A stretch of DNA of 64,000 nt. It comes from Lonicera japonica. Its lineage: Eukaryota > Streptophyta > Magnoliopsida > Dipsacales > Caprifoliaceae. Below are positions 1 through 12,990 of the stretch, in pieces; position 1 is the stretch's first letter; the number at the start of each line of letters is the position of its first letter. Where the stretch lies: positions 372,001 through 436,000 of the forward strand of contig JAKCWG010000963.1 of the NCBI GenBank assembly GCA_021464415.1. Direction: 5' to 3'. A program made the position numbers and the translations under genes. The notes below the pieces were generated by a model. The model was not told the DNA's origin. It did not search any database and worked only from the letters and a program-made list of their open reading frames with translations.

Positions 1-372
1 TTGCATCTCATGGGGTTTGAGCTAGGTAAATATTAGATTGGTGATGTATATGGGTAGATTATCACTTAGAGATCATGTATTATCACTTCATGCCATAATA
101 TGAGCCTTGTTTTCTCACATATGCATCATATCCAGTTCATAGCCTAAGCTTGAACTAGGCTAGAGAGGATTTCGGGATTTATGATTGAATCATGGTTGAT
201 TGTGGATTATATGAAATAGATACGCATGTATATGTATATAGTTGAGAGTGTTGAACTTTATCCATGTGTGTTGAACCGAGAACCCGTTAGGGCATAATGA
301 AGAGTAAGAAGCATTGTGTCTTGTGCTTCATAGAGGCTATGGTTAGTACAAGCGAGGGCATACAAACTACTT
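1..372. other. Unassigned DNA at left edge
   Basis: No gene or recognisable element. It is AT-rich and has no good match to the neighbouring Tekay-type LTR copy; similarity to the copy at 2055-5709 begins only near 373 (about 2620 in that copy). It may be the remainder of another LTR cut by the window edge. Confidence 0.3.
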
Positions 373-2054
373 TACTTTAGTATAATAGTTAAAAACAAGG
401 AGATGCAATGCAACCCACACCCACTTCCATACCAAGCCTCCTTAGGAATTCTACTCCTATGGTCGAAAGCTAACTATTCGAGTTATTGCTCATGGTCCCA
501 CAAATTCCCATATACGTCCTTTCAATGATCGCACGTTCTCCTAAGGGGTGGGTTCTAGGATTACTTTAATGAATTATTAGCCTTCGACGGTTCACCATGC
601 CAAGGACGATTCTTACTAATGTGTATATTAACCCTGTAACCCAATCATCTCATACCTATCTCGGAAGTTAGTAATTATTGGTCAAGTATTCATTATTTCC
701 TCTTTGTTATTAAGTTATGATGACATTTTTACTTGACCGACTAACAAGCATTGGTACTTGATCTTTCGTCCCAATCATCATGGTACGATGTCTCCCATCT
801 AACCATTTCATTAGCTATGGTTGCCACTTCAATTATTAGTAAGTAATATTTATGAGGAAAGATCAACGGTTCTCTATGTGTATTATGTACTATTCAATAG
901 AATATGCTTTCAGTCTTATATTATTCGAGGTATATTCAAGACAAAGCATATATAAGATTGTTATAAGATATAACACAGTAACATTCATCAAGACTACCAA
1001 GATAATACAAATAATCTTCCACTCTGGTCTGCATTTCGTGGCCTTTCACGCACGCAGCAGCAGGGCCTCCCGTTAGTTTTCGTCTGCGTTCCGTGGCCTT
1101 TCACCCACGCGGTAGTAGGGCCTCCCGTTAGTTTTCGTATTCTTAATATCCAATCATCATACCAATAGTCGTCCAAGCGTCACCAGGTCTGCATTTCGTG
1201 GCCTTTCACCCACGCGGTAGCAGGGCCTCCCGTTAATTTCCGTGCACGATTTCGGGTCTTGCACCCAGGAGACTGTGTCCCAACTTCCGGCCTCAATCGT
1301 TAGAGACCAAACCCGGGACCATCATGGACTATGCAATCCCACTATCAAATGTCATATCAACAGCAATCATATAATGTATACATTTCTCAATAATCGCACA
1401 ATCTATCCCACAACTAAGTCCTAATAAGATAGTAAGGCATATAACGTTGATAAGGCAATTCTTATCATACACGTTATCATCATTCATATATAGTTGTGTA
1501 AGTAACAAGCCCATATATGAGGGAACCAATATGTAAATTATTCATATATGTACATACATACATGTGTAACAAACCTATGCAATCCATTGCATTTGTAATC
1601 TAACATATGCCATTTCATTTTGCCAACAATGCAATTCACCTCATACCCCGTTCACCGTTCATATATCATCAACAAAGTATCATTAGTCTATCAGTATTAG
1701 ATTGCCAACCAGTTTGTATCATCGTAATCATCGATACCGGGCCATTCACCCTAGGCCTTACCGCTTTGTAATTATTCTCATGTACATAGTCAATCGGTTC
1801 ATGATCAATATCTTATGTCATATATAATTTCATGTGTATCGAAACTGAGCCATAATATTCTTATGTCATTTTATCAAGCCAGGTGTTTGTTATTGAAATT
1901 CTCGCCTAATCGGTGCACTAACAGCACTATAGTATTTTATGATTGTGGCCAAGACAATATATGCCTTTCCAAATCATGTTCATCACATTCCTAACATGTA
2001 CCAAGATTATATCCCCATTACTAGTGTTATTAATGTCCTACATAAGGCAACCAA
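373..2054 (-). mobile_element. Tekay-type LTR, outer copy, first part
   Basis: This stretch runs parallel to 2620-4340 with the same blocks in the same order, and stops where the inner LTR begins at 2055. It resumes at 5710 and ends at 6962 with GGGTATTACA, the complement of the TGTAATACCC start of this LTR family. The beginning of this LTR is not recognisable in the window. A stretch near 620-770 is absent from the inner copy. It is noncoding; the clade name rests on the terminal motifs. Confidence 0.6.
1026..1240 (-). repeat. Three copies of a ~56-bp GC-rich unit
   Basis: Units start near 1026, 1082 and 1186 and share the core TGCATTTCGTGGCCTTTCAC followed by an ACGCGG block and GGGCCTCCCGTTA. 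The first two are adjacent; about 46 bp separate the second and third. The same three-copy arrangement occurs at 3210-3430, while the solo LTRs at 20905 and 59533 have one copy each. The unit lies inside the LTR and gives spurious open frames. Confidence 0.8.
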
Positions 2055-3209
2055 TGTGACGCCCCGAATCCCGTTCTGAGATTTTCACCTCCGAGACCCG
2101 GTTAATCACGGATGTCGTGCGCGACGACAGGTTTAATTACTTAAAAACACAACTTTTTAAATCTTTCTTCTAATAAAAAATGATCCGAGAAAAATCCGTT
2201 TTTCTAAAATTTCGCAATGTGGAGTTCGTTTATACAATGATCCACCCTATTAAGTTTAAAATCATTTTCATACAAATACAACCCAAAGCAATCCACATAT
2301 TAAATTCACCCCACATATATGAAAACCATTTACATAAGTCTTATTACACATCCTTAATACATTAATACCAAAATCTAATTCTTATAAGAGTGTTTATATA
2401 CATTACAACATAATCAAAATCAATTATACAGTATAATCCTTCTCGAGGAGGACTAAAAGGTTTAAGGACATCAGAGGACTCTAAACTCGTGAACCACGAG
2501 CCACCCGAAATGCTAAACCTGCAAAACTGTTTAGAAAATGGGATGAACCAAATCCGGGCTCAGTGGCAACTATATAAGTGTGGTATGAAAGCATGTGTAT
2601 ATCTTTTACAGAAAGTAAGTACTTTACTTTAATATAATAGTTAAAGACAAGGAGATGCAATGCAACCCACACCTACTTCCATACCAGGCCTCCTGAGGAA
2701 TTCTACTCCTGTAGTCGGAAGCTAACTATCAGGGTTATTGCTCACGGTCCCACAAATTTCCATATACGTCCGTTTAATGATCACACGTTCTCCTAAGGGG
2801 TGGGTTCTAGGATTACTTTGATGAATTATTAGCCTCCAACGATTCGCCATGCTAATGCGAATTCTTACTAATGTGCATGTCAACCCTGTACCCCAATCAT
2901 CATGGTACGATGTCTCCCATCTAACGATTTCATTAATTATAATTGCCATTTACTAGTTAGTTCATTATGCTTGTCACTGCCTCCCTATGTGCATTATAAT
3001 TCGTATCATAATCTACGCATTCATTCTTACGTTATTCAAACGATATAATGCAATCACATTTATCAAGATCAACATCACATCACATCTAGATTCGAGTCAT
3101 ATAAATGTCATTCGGGATATAATTTCTTTATTCTCAATGATATACCATGTGTATTTCAGTGATTAATATAATCTCAACAATCACAAAGATACCGATAGTC
3201 GTCCAATTC

Positions 3210-3430
3210 GGTCTGCATTTCGTGGCCTTTCACCCACGCGGCAGCAGGGCCTCCCGTTCGTTTCCATCCGCGTTTCGTGGCCTTTCACCCACGCGGCAGC
3301 AGTGCCTCTCGTTAGTTTCTATATTGTCAATGTTTAATCGTAACACCGATAGTCGTCCAAGCGTACAACCAGGTCTGCATTTCGTGGCCTTTCACCCACG
3401 CGGCAGCAGGGCCTCCCGTTAGTTTCCGTG
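3210..3430 (-). repeat. Three copies of a ~56-bp GC-rich unit
   Basis: Units start near 3210, 3267 and 3372, in the same order and spacing as at 1026-1240. The spacer repeats a segment ACCGATAGTCGTCCAA that also precedes the first unit, so the expansion took in flanking DNA. It predates the split of the two LTR copies, since both have it. Confidence 0.8.
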
Positions 3431-5051
3431 CACGGTTTCGGGTCTTGCACGCAGGGGCTCTCTGTCCCAACTTAAAGTCTCAATTGTTAGAGACGAAACC
3501 TGGGACCTATCATGGACTAGAACTAGCAATAAGCTTTTAGGCAAATCGATCGTCACACTTGTGGCATTTCGTATCGATATAATATACAACGTCCTATGCA
3601 ATACATATAACACCACCACACATCATCCCATACACACATGTATGTAAAAAATCAATACATAATCATCGCTTGATAGCATACTTGAGCATATAAATAATCA
3701 TAATAATCACAGGCATTCATTTCTCACAATGAATGCATACATGTATATTTTATCAATTCCGTACTGATATGTACATGCAACATCACAATGCACATGTGGC
3801 CGTTTGTATCAATACCATATACAGCTTCCCATTATATACTTATCATAATTATCATTATCTCAACCACTTAGCTCATTACCGTATATGTTATTTCATTTGC
3901 CAATAATGCAATTCATCTCGTACCCCGTTCACCTTTCATATATCATCAACAAAGTATCATTAGTCTATCAGTATTAGATTGCCAATCGGTTTGTATCATC
4001 GTAATCATCGATACCGGGCCATTCACCCCAGGCCTGACTGCTTTGTAATTATTCTCATGTACATAGTCAATCGGTTCATGATCAATATCTTATGTCATAT
4101 ATAATTTCATGTGTATCGAAACCGAGCCATAGTATTCTTATGTCATTTTATCAAGCAAGGTGTTTGTTATTGAAATTCTCGCCTAATTGGTGCACCAACA
4201 GCACTACAGTATTTTATGATTGTGGCCAGGATAATCTGTGCCCTTCCAAATCATGTTCATCACATTCCTAACATGTACCAAGATTATATCCCCATTACTA
4301 GTGTTATTAATGTCCTACATAAGGCAACCAGTCCAAAGGTTATTACGTATAGCTCCGCCCTAATGGTTTTTTGGTACAAATCTCATAGATAGCTTTCTAC
4401 ACGTACTTCTAATGTTATATTTATATGTATCCATCATCGATAACACATAATTGAAGATTCTTTAAGCAAAAACCCCAAATACCTAATATCTAGTTCATAC
4501 GTGTAGCTACATGACGCGTTCGTGATAAATTTTCTTGTAAATGAGCCAAAACATGGATTTAGATGCTCAATCATGCAATAGAAATGATAATCTACCGATA
4601 TCAACCCCCAATCGCAACTTAATCTAGCCCAACCCATTTAATGAGCACATAACCTAGGGTTTATAAGAAATTTCCCCAAATTGGTTTCAAACGTCTAATT
4701 CAACAAGTAATTATTTGAAAAATAGTTTAATTAGTAGCATTCCCACCTTAGAGATGTCGAAACGCGTAGTTGATGAAGTGTGGAAGTCCAATAGAGAAAC
4801 CCTAGCTCCATGCTCAAGCTCCAATGGTAGGAACCAAGGTTGGGGATGATAAATAGTGTTTTGGGTGAGGATTTGTATGATTGAAGCTTAAATCTTTGGT
4901 AGGTGATGAAAGATGAGTAGGAATCTCCCAACGAACTCTCTCCAACGAGCTCTCACCTCTCTCTAACCCTATCTAAAGTTGTGGCTCGAAAAATGAGGGA
5001 GGAGGGGGCTTAAAACAACGTATAAATGCTCAAAACCGACTTTTTGATGTA

Positions 5052-5088
5052 CCATGATCGATCATGGTCTCCCCATGATCGATCATGG
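5052..5088. promoter_or_regulatory. Palindrome pair CCATGATCGATCATGG in Tekay LTR
   Basis: Two perfect 16-bp palindromes at 5052-5067 and 5073-5088, centres 21 bp apart. On the LTR strand a weak TATA-like stretch follows about 30 bp downstream (near 5031). The sister copy at 5710-6962 lacks the whole segment (133 bp, 4982-5114). A regulatory role is inferred from position and repetition in other copies. Confidence 0.6.
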
Positions 5089-5709
5089 AGTCCACTGCCA
5101 GCACATGTATTTTCGATCTGGAGCACTGTTCGTATTTTGGTCATAACTTCTTACTCGGAACTCCGATTAAGGTGATCTTTATGTCCACGAAAAGCTAATT
5201 CAAAGATCTACAACTTTCTAATAGGAAGTTTCCTCGAATTCTGGATGTATAATTCCCAGAAATTCAATGAAGACAGCGCTCTGCCGAAGCGCTGCAAAAT
5301 GAACAGATTTTACTAATCGGTCTACTTCCGTCGCTGTTTTGACCAATAAGGAGTATGAATTGGACTTCGGTCAAAACACAAAAGTTGTAGAATGGTATGA
5401 AACCTAGACACAAGCAGAAATAGTGACTAAATTGGATAAGAGATGAAGAAGTTACAAGGCTTCAAAGTTAGCCAAAAATAAAGAAACCGCGTAAAGCAAA
5501 AACACGCGATCAAGATCTTGATTTCAGTCCGGACCACCCGAATTACGAAGCGATTGATTCCATAAACTTAATATGTTAACATGACATGTTAGAAGCATCG
5601 GATCATGTTCGGAGGGCTCAAAACCCATTACTCGCACTCCAACGGAGATTAGGCCTCAACCGGGCTTAAGAGAAGTGTTAAGCAGAAAATTAGAACACGG
5701 GGTATTACA

Positions 5710-6962
5710 ACCAACCCAAAGGTTATTGCGTATAGCTCCGCCCTAATGGGTTTTAGGTACAAATCTCATAGATAGCTTTCTACACGTACTTCTAATGTTA
5801 TATTTATATGTATCCATCATCCGTAACACATAATTGAAGATTCTTTAAGCAAAAACCCCAAATACCCAATATCTAGTTCATACGTGTAGCTACATGACGG
5901 GTTCATGATAAATTTTCTTGTATATGAGCCAAAACATGGATTTAGATGCTCAATCATGCAATAGAAATGATAATCTACCGATATCAGTCCCCAATCGCAA
6001 ATCAATCTAGCCTAGCCCATTTAATGAGCACACAACCTAGGGTTTGTAATAAATTTTCCCCAATTTGATTTCAAACTTCTAATTCAACAAGTAATTATTT
6101 GAAGAAAATAGTTTAATTAGTAGCGTTCCCACCTTATAAAAGTCGGATCGCGTAATTGATGAAGTGTGAAAGTCCAACAGCTAAACCCTAGCTCCATGCT
6201 CAAGCTCCAATAGACGAAACCAAGGTTGGGGCTGATGAATAGTGTTTTGCGTGAGGATTGGTGTGATTGAAGCTTAAATCTTTGTTAGGTGATGAAAGAT
6301 GAGTAGGAATCTCCCAACGAACTCTTTCCAACGAGCTCTCACCTCTCTCTAACCCTATCTAAAGTTGGATCTGGAGCACTGTTCGTAATTCTGCCATAAC
6401 TTCTTGCTCGGAACTCCAATTGAGGTGATCTTTATGTCCACGGAAAGCTAATTCAAAGATCTACAACTTCTTCAGATGAAGTTTACTCAAATTATGGATG
6501 TATAATTCCCATAAATTAACCGAAGACAGCGCTCTGCCGAAGCGCTGCAGAATGAACTGGTTTTACTAATCGGTCTACTTCCGTCGCTATTTTGACCAAT
6601 AAGGAGTATGAATTGGACTTCGGTCAAAACACAAAAGTTGTAGAATGGTATAAAACCTAGACATGAGCATAAACGGTGACTAAATTGGATAAGAGATGAA
6701 GAAGTTACAAGGCTTCAAAGTTAGCCAAAAATAAAGAAATCGCGTAAAGCAAAAACACGCGATCGAGATCTCGATTTCAATCCGGACCACCCAAATCACG
6801 AAGCGATTGATTCCAAAAACTTAATATGTTAACATGACATGTTAGAAGCATTGGATCATGTTCGGAGGGCTCAAAACCCATTACTCGCACTCCAACGAAG
6901 ATTAAGCCTCAACCGGGCTTAAGAGAAGTTCAACGCGAAAAATTAGAACACAGGGTATTACA
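5710..6962 (-). mobile_element. Tekay-type LTR, outer copy, second part
   Basis: This continues the LTR interrupted at 2054 and matches about 4330-5709 of the inner copy closely. It ends CAGGGTATTACA. Compared with the inner copy, 133 bp holding the palindromes and TATA-like box are missing at about 6366. The 5 bases after the end are CAATA; the matching left duplication cannot be seen. Confidence 0.75.
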
Positions 6963-9227
6963 CAATACACCTTAAAAATATTATTACCTTAGTTTGGTGG
7001 CTTATAGATTGTCGTGGTTCTAGGTAAGGCGAGGTTGAGTTGTCATGAAACTTTCGATTAAGCGAGAACCATACTAGTTAAGGTTTAGCTCGACAACGTG
7101 GCTTGAGAATTAACATAAAATGTTTATAACACATGATGAGATGTAATATATATTGATAATGAATCAATCGGCTGAATAATGAGAAATATTAGTTATATAA
7201 TAAAGTCCCGAATAATTGGATTGGTAATAATGATGATGTGACGAATGATGAATGAACGATGATTATCATGATGATGATTTTGTAATTGTATATATATGTT
7301 GTTGGCCATACGTGTGACGGATAATTTGATGGTTATATACATTGTTGAATGAGGAATCGATATATTCATGTTGATGCGATCTCGCGTATGGGCTGGATAT
7401 GATGATTGACCGAGCACCGGGTAGCTCCCCGTGACTCGAAGACGGGCCGCCTATTGCTGCCCATGGATGAAAATCCTTAAACCATGCACAGGGAAAATGA
7501 AGTCGGCGACTCTGCCGGTGTTTGTGTGTGTCCACAAAGGAGAGCCCACTCTAGGTATCTTGCCTTCCGACAGGACTATGTGTTCTCGATTAGACGAGTT
7601 TCCCTAGTAGCGGAGCAGGTCTCGTGTGCCACTACTTTCCAAATGGTGAGTTTCCCGGGAAGTAGTTGGGCTACTACCGGTCATTACCCTGCTAGGGTAT
7701 CGCCTGGTGTAGTTCTTTCCAGGGTGTCAATGTAGTTTGTATGAGGTGTTCTCCTCGTTAACTATTCGGGGTGTTGTCCCCGGGAAAGTGACCGTTGCGT
7801 GGGTTATCTCCGAATGACTTACTTGGAGAACGAAGTCCCTGAACTACTCCCCACTCGGAGGAGACATGAAATAAGAACCTTGGACCTTTTGAGATCCGTT
7901 GTTCTGGGCTTGGACTGACCGCGGGATGAAACTGAGGCATTATACTAGAGACGTGACACGAGAGTTGTGAGATTATGATTGTGTTGTGATTATTATTGCA
8001 TCGTATCATGTCTCGTATTGATTTGTATATGTTGCCTCAGCTATGATGTAACTGATGTAAAGACTTATGCGAACACATCTAGACATAACCGGATACACGT
8101 AGAGAACTGTCGAGCCTTTCATACTGTATTAATATTTAAAGTGGAAAAGGATATTAACTATTGAACTTAAAAATGATGTGACGGTATACAAATGTGTACG
8201 GATTACGGAATAGGGAGCCAGATCATAATGCATATAATATACTCATGATTAATAGGGAAATCGTAGATAGCGAGATAGCCTAATGAGAGTACACCGTAAT
8301 GTAACAGTATAGGCTAAAGATCTTGGGACGAAGCCTATTAGGTGGCCAAGTATAAGATTTATAATGAATTATAATTAAAGTGATAACAATGAATACTTGG
8401 CCTATAGTTACGACTTACGGAGTAAGGATCGGATAGCATAGAAGAGTTGGAGTTACACTTGAGAGAGGATAATCCGTAGCACGTCGAACCTTAGGAAGCT
8501 AGAGTCTGATACGAGGTGACTTTGGACTAGTGATCTCTCGAGTTATGGGATTCCTTGGAGTTTTATCTTATGGATGGCTAGAGGAGAGATCGGGTTGTTG
8601 GGTAAATGGCTTCTGAATAGCTAGGATAGAAGTCCTAGTGGGGTTGCATGCACTTGGGTCTGCATTGCATTGCTTTGCACGTTTTCAAACTAGAACATTA
8701 AAGTAAAGTATTTTCTATATAAAACCTATATAGTTCCCACTGAGCCCGGATTTGGCTCATCCCGTTTTCTAACAGTTTTGCAGGCATAACACCTCGGGCG
8801 GCGTATAATGTTCGTGTATAGAGGCATCTGATGTCCACAGTCTCCGTCTAGCCCTTCTTCGGGAAAGGACTACATTGTATAGTTATTTTGGTTTCTATTT
8901 GATTGTAAACGGACCATGATTTGATAAACAAATTGTATTGTAAATTTGTATAAACGGTTTCATATATGTGGAGTTGATTTAAGTATAGTTTGATGTGATT
9001 CCATTTGTATGAAAAATGATTTTATAGCTTACAGGGTGGTTTATTAGTGAAATAAACTCCACATGCCTTGATTTGTAAAATGAGCTTTTAAACAAGATCA
9101 GTATTTTATTTGAGAAAAGTTTTTATAAGTTGTGAATTTTATATTTTAAATGCGCCGTCGCGCATGGCATCCGTGATTAACCAGGTCCCGAAGCTGAAAA
9201 TCTCAGAACGGAATTCGGGGCGTCACA
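6963..9227 (+). mobile_element. Forward Tekay-type LTR, 3' portion
   Basis: It ends TTCGGGGCGTCACA at 9227. Its last ~600 bp match the reverse complement of 2055-2700, including the TCCGTGATTAACCAGGTCC block and the ACTGAGCCCGGATTTGG block. The first 1.3 kb (about 6970-8300), including a GC-rich stretch at 7400-7960, has no match in the other copies, so this is a divergent subfamily or a composite. No TGTAATACCC start occurs on this strand in the window. No coding sequence is supported. Confidence 0.55.
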
Positions 9228-10106
9228 GAAAAAATCCCTCACCCACTTAGTATTTAAAACATTATTTTATGAGGGTTAAAAAAAATTTATATTAAGTTCT
9301 AGTCAACTAAAATATAAGGGTATGAAATATAAAAGACATGTACAATAAAATTATCTTGCTGCTTTTTTTTTAAAAAAAAAACTTATATTTTTCAATTACG
9401 CAAAATTTATATTTATATACCCTTTTTTTATTTGAAAAAGAACTAAATATAAAATAAAAGGTGATCTAAGTATGGTCTTGTATCCATGTTGTCCAAAATT
9501 ATAAGAAAACCTACTAATTAAACACATATGACCAACACACAATCACACAAAGCATTAAACCGTTCAATAATAAGAATAATTAAATGCCTACAATTATCGT
9601 TCAAGCTTCATCATCCCTAGTCCGTTGAAAACCTGTCATGACCTATGTCGCCACTTCATTAACTATGTCGGGAATCAACCTTGGTAGAAACGCCTTCTTC
9701 AACGTTCTTCGTTAAAGAAATTGCAATCTTAGATACAAAGGTCCTATGCCTCTATTTAAGGAGTTCACACATAAACTATTATATCTAAACTGTAAATAAA
9801 ATTACATAGATCCTATGCCTCCTTTTTAAGGCGTTCACAAATTTGATCTAAAATTAATTTACAATCATGAATAAAACCAAAATCATCATGCACATTAAAA
9901 TTAACCACGAATAAAAACACCGTGGGATCCAATCACATAAAACATAATTATGTGACCATAATAGCGGGACAAGAACACTGTTAAACAAGGGTTAGCGAGT
10001 TTTACGTTCTATCCAACAACAACATGCATGAAAGGATTTAACTGGATAACATGACTAGCTCAATTCGTACGCAGTATCAAAGAAAAACCATCGCTCTGAT
10101 ACCAAT
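9228..10106 (-). mobile_element. Tnt1-like copia leader fragment, inverted
   Basis: This is the reverse complement of about 28101-28974, the untranslated leader after the LTR and primer-binding site of a copia element. The primer-binding site lies at 10093-10104 (complement of TGGTATCAGAGC, initiator tRNA-Met type). The leader is cut where the Tekay-type LTR ends at 9227, and no gag remains. Confidence 0.75.
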
Positions 10107-11571
10107 TGATGGAGACATATATACAGGATCGTTTGATATTGTGTATAGATTGAAAAAAAAACTTTTGCTAAAACCCTATAAGAATAAAGGGATTTCACCT
10201 TTGTTGGTAATGTAAAGGATCCATATGAGGAGACTATGGCTTGAAAGCATCAAATTGCGATTTGGTCAGATTTTTTTATTCTCGCTGGCGAAAATCGATT
10301 GTTTTCGCCATCAAAACGACTTCAGATCGTCCTAATTTTATACAAAAAAATTGTAACTTTGCGTTCCGAACGACATATTCAAAAATTAGACCGATCCAAC
10401 GATGCGATCAAAAGTTACAATTGATTTACGACTGTTGTGCCGAAAACCTAAAGATCTTCTATCGTATTCCTTCCGCCATCAAATCTTGTACCGAGTGTGG
10501 GCTACGGTATCACCAAGATTTTCTCCTCTCTCAATAGAACAAACCCTAACTCATGAGAATTATTGTTATTAAGAGAAGAGACAAGGCTGGCGTATATATA
10601 AGGCTACGATAGGGACCTTAAGGAGAAATAAGTGTTTGGGCTTCCTATGGAAAGTCGGAATCCTAATTCCACTACAAATTAGTTCCTTCCATAAAATATA
10701 ATTCACACCACTAAAGAATTATAATTGCACTCCCGTCCTAATCTCAAAATTATATTTCGAGCTCCTTATTATTAAATACTTATTATTCTCCCCACGTTAA
10801 GATTACAGATAACCGTCATTTAAATTAAATTACTGACAATTATATTTAAATGACTTCTTAATCCTTGAGCCTACCACTTAACTTATTTGACATGTCAGAT
10901 TAACATAATCCACCTACAGGGTTTGACATAATCAAAACTTACAAGCTTCTCAAGGGGCTATCATAAATCCCTATACCGGGACGTGGATTCTGTCAATAAT
11001 TAATATTCATCATACATATAATGTCGTCATACAATTCACGAAGATTATTGATCTATAAATGAATGTCACTCTTAATGAGTCAAAACAACAAACACTACAT
11101 ATATATGTCTAGTAATTATTTCAAGATTAAGAGAATAAGTATTCATAATAACTATGGGATTTTAAATTGTTTTATATAGTCAATATAAAAACAATTAACC
11201 CAAACTGGTACTACTCAATACACAAAAAGTGTACTAGCACAACGAGTTAAAACTATACCGTTTCCTATAGTCAAGACAAACTACTAAAACTTGTGCTACA
11301 ATCCTACCGATGGGTGTCCAATTCCATTTAAGACTGTGAACCATTAAACTTATATTCCACAAGAACCGATCATATGTTCTTCTATGTGTAAGCTATACTC
11401 TACACATCAAATCATATACTATATGGAATAAAAGACACACATGCACAATATTTAAATAAATAATATAATGCAACTATTGCCCACAAAGATTCTCATTAAA
11501 ATAGCAAAACCAAGCTTATAACATATCCTAACCAATAAGAAAAATATGGCTTTTAGTATATCACTCTAACG
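10107..11571 (-). mobile_element. Tnt1-like copia LTR, reverse
   Basis: About 1.46 kb, parallel along its length to the forward LTR at 26662-28100. On its own strand it begins near TGTTAGAGTGATATAC (last base altered) and ends TCTCCATCA just before the primer-binding site, so it is a 5' LTR. No palindrome cluster of the kind seen in other families was found in it. Confidence 0.8.
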
Positions 11572-12043
11572 CAATGATTGCCCAATACCGAAAAAAATTT
11601 GCCCAACAGAGGGTAAGGCATGCTCTGTTATGAGTTTTTTTTCAAAAAAAATCAAACTGTGAGGATAAGTGCGAGTTTCACGAACTATTGTTTTGCTTCG
11701 ATCATCCCATGCCCTCGAAGTAAGAACATAGATTAAGATAGTCTGTGGATACCCCAATCTGCTACCCTCGCAAAAATTAATTTTAAACTAACACTTGCAT
11801 TTTTTGGGTTTACTAAACCCAAATTTTTTTTATGAGTGTCCCAAATGGCCGCCCATGATTGTTAAGCTCAACAGGGAGCAGTTTGGCTCAATCTGGTGTT
11901 GCCTAGTTCTCATGCTAAGGATCTTCTCAGGCAAGTTCCCTTGAACCTTGGTTTTATAGACAAAATTGGCGATCATAAAATGAACCCCTTTACATCTAAT
12001 CTGGGATAGAACACACACACACACACTCTTTCCCTTATGTCAC
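11572..12043. other. Unassigned DNA with AC repeat
   Basis: No recognised gene or element. A CA/AC dinucleotide tract lies at about 12010-12026. A short minus-strand open frame around 11830-12024 resembles nothing I know and has no supporting signals. Confidence 0.3.
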
Positions 12044-12640
12044 CACTAAAAGAAAAAAACCTTATTTGTGACGCTTTGTAAAAGTACTTTGTATCAATAT
12101 TAAGAAAACAGTCATATAAAGTCCGAAGAAAATTAAAAAAAAAGTGACGGATGGTAGGGAATGGGTCACAATTGAATAAGGCAAAATAACATGCATGACT
12201 GTTACATGCGACGAACACTTAATTTTGTTTTTTTTTTTTTTTTTTTGTAACTGTTATATGATGAGAGTCACAAAAAGTAATTAATTTCATGACCCTTAAG
12301 AATAAAACATATTATTAATTTATTGATTAAAGAAAAGTTTTATTACCATAGGTTTTAAACTGTCATTACTAATTTTTTTTATATAACTGCTCATATAATA
12401 ATAGTTATTTTTTTTGTAATTGTTATATTATGGCTGGCATATTTTTCATATAACTGCTTTATAAGAATAGTCAGAAAAATAAAAAAATTAAACTAAAATT
12501 TAGTTTTTTTTTTATAAATGTTTGATGATGGATGGCATAATTTATTTATTTTATCAACCTTTTCATGACCCTTTTTAAATTCTCGCCTAATTTTATTTTT
12601 TTTGTATTTGTGTGCGGGACATTTTATGCATAAAACTCTC
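12044..12640 (+). mobile_element. Probable CACTA (En/Spm) transposon left end
   Basis: It begins CACTAAAAGAAAAAAACC, close to the plant CACTA terminus, and a GTGACG motif follows. The next 500 bp hold at least six diverged copies of a motif like TAACTGTTATATGATG in both orientations, as expected of CACTA subterminal repeats. No matching right end (TTTTAGTG) or transposase was seen nearby, so it is truncated or solitary. A poly-T run lies at about 12228-12246. Confidence 0.45.
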
Positions 12641-12990
12641 CCTCAGCAATTTCAATCCCATAAAACTCTCCCTCACCACTTCAGTCATGCAAAACCCTCT
12701 CCTCTAATCGCAAAAAACCCTCAAAATCTCCCCTCTCCTAATCGCAAGAATCCCTCTCCAATGATTGGATAAACCATGCACCCTTTATGCGCACACAAAA
12801 GCCTTCACTCTCGTCGGAGGGTTTTTGCATTCATCTCTTGCAGTGAGAAGGTATGTATTCTTTCTACATGATTTGATATGGCTAAAAAAATGCTTTCGCA
12901 CTTAAGAACCCAAGTGTAGGCTGTTAAGTTATAATACTTGGTAAGTCCAAGTGTCCAACCAGAAAGATAGTCGGAAATACGATGTAACAA
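12641..12990. other. C/T-rich noncoding stretch
   Basis: Contains repeats of the phrase AAAACTCTCCCTCA and CTAATCGCAA. It could be a 5' leader within the preceding CACTA remnant. No open frame of note. Confidence 0.25.

Larger units (their letters stand above)
2055..5709 (-). mobile_element. Solo Tekay-type LTR, reverse, TSD ACCAA
   Basis: On the plus strand it starts TGTGACGCCCC and ends GGGTATTACA, which reads TGTAATACCC...GGGGCGTCACA on its own strand. Perfect 5-bp duplications ACCAA flank it at 2050-2054 and 5710-5714. At 3,655 bp it is longer than the solo LTRs of the same type at 20905 (2,005 bp) and 59533 (2,240 bp). No gag or pol is present, so it is probably a solo LTR left by recombination between two LTRs. 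It sits inside another reverse LTR of the same family. A paired palindrome lies at 5052-5088. Confidence 0.88.

Noticed and set aside
3147..3422. Open frame of 91 codons with repeated GLHFVAFHPRGSRAS
   Set aside because: It is a chance translation of the tandem GC-rich LTR unit. The same phrase appears at 852-1076, and there is no other coding evidence.
7266..8009. Several 80-codon frames on both strands in the GC-rich part of a Tekay-type LTR
   Set aside because: Overlapping frames on both strands, no family resemblance, and location in LTR DNA.
11830..12218. Possible host exon or LINE fragment
   Set aside because: Two short overlapping minus-strand frames without recognisable domain or splice signals; not supportable.
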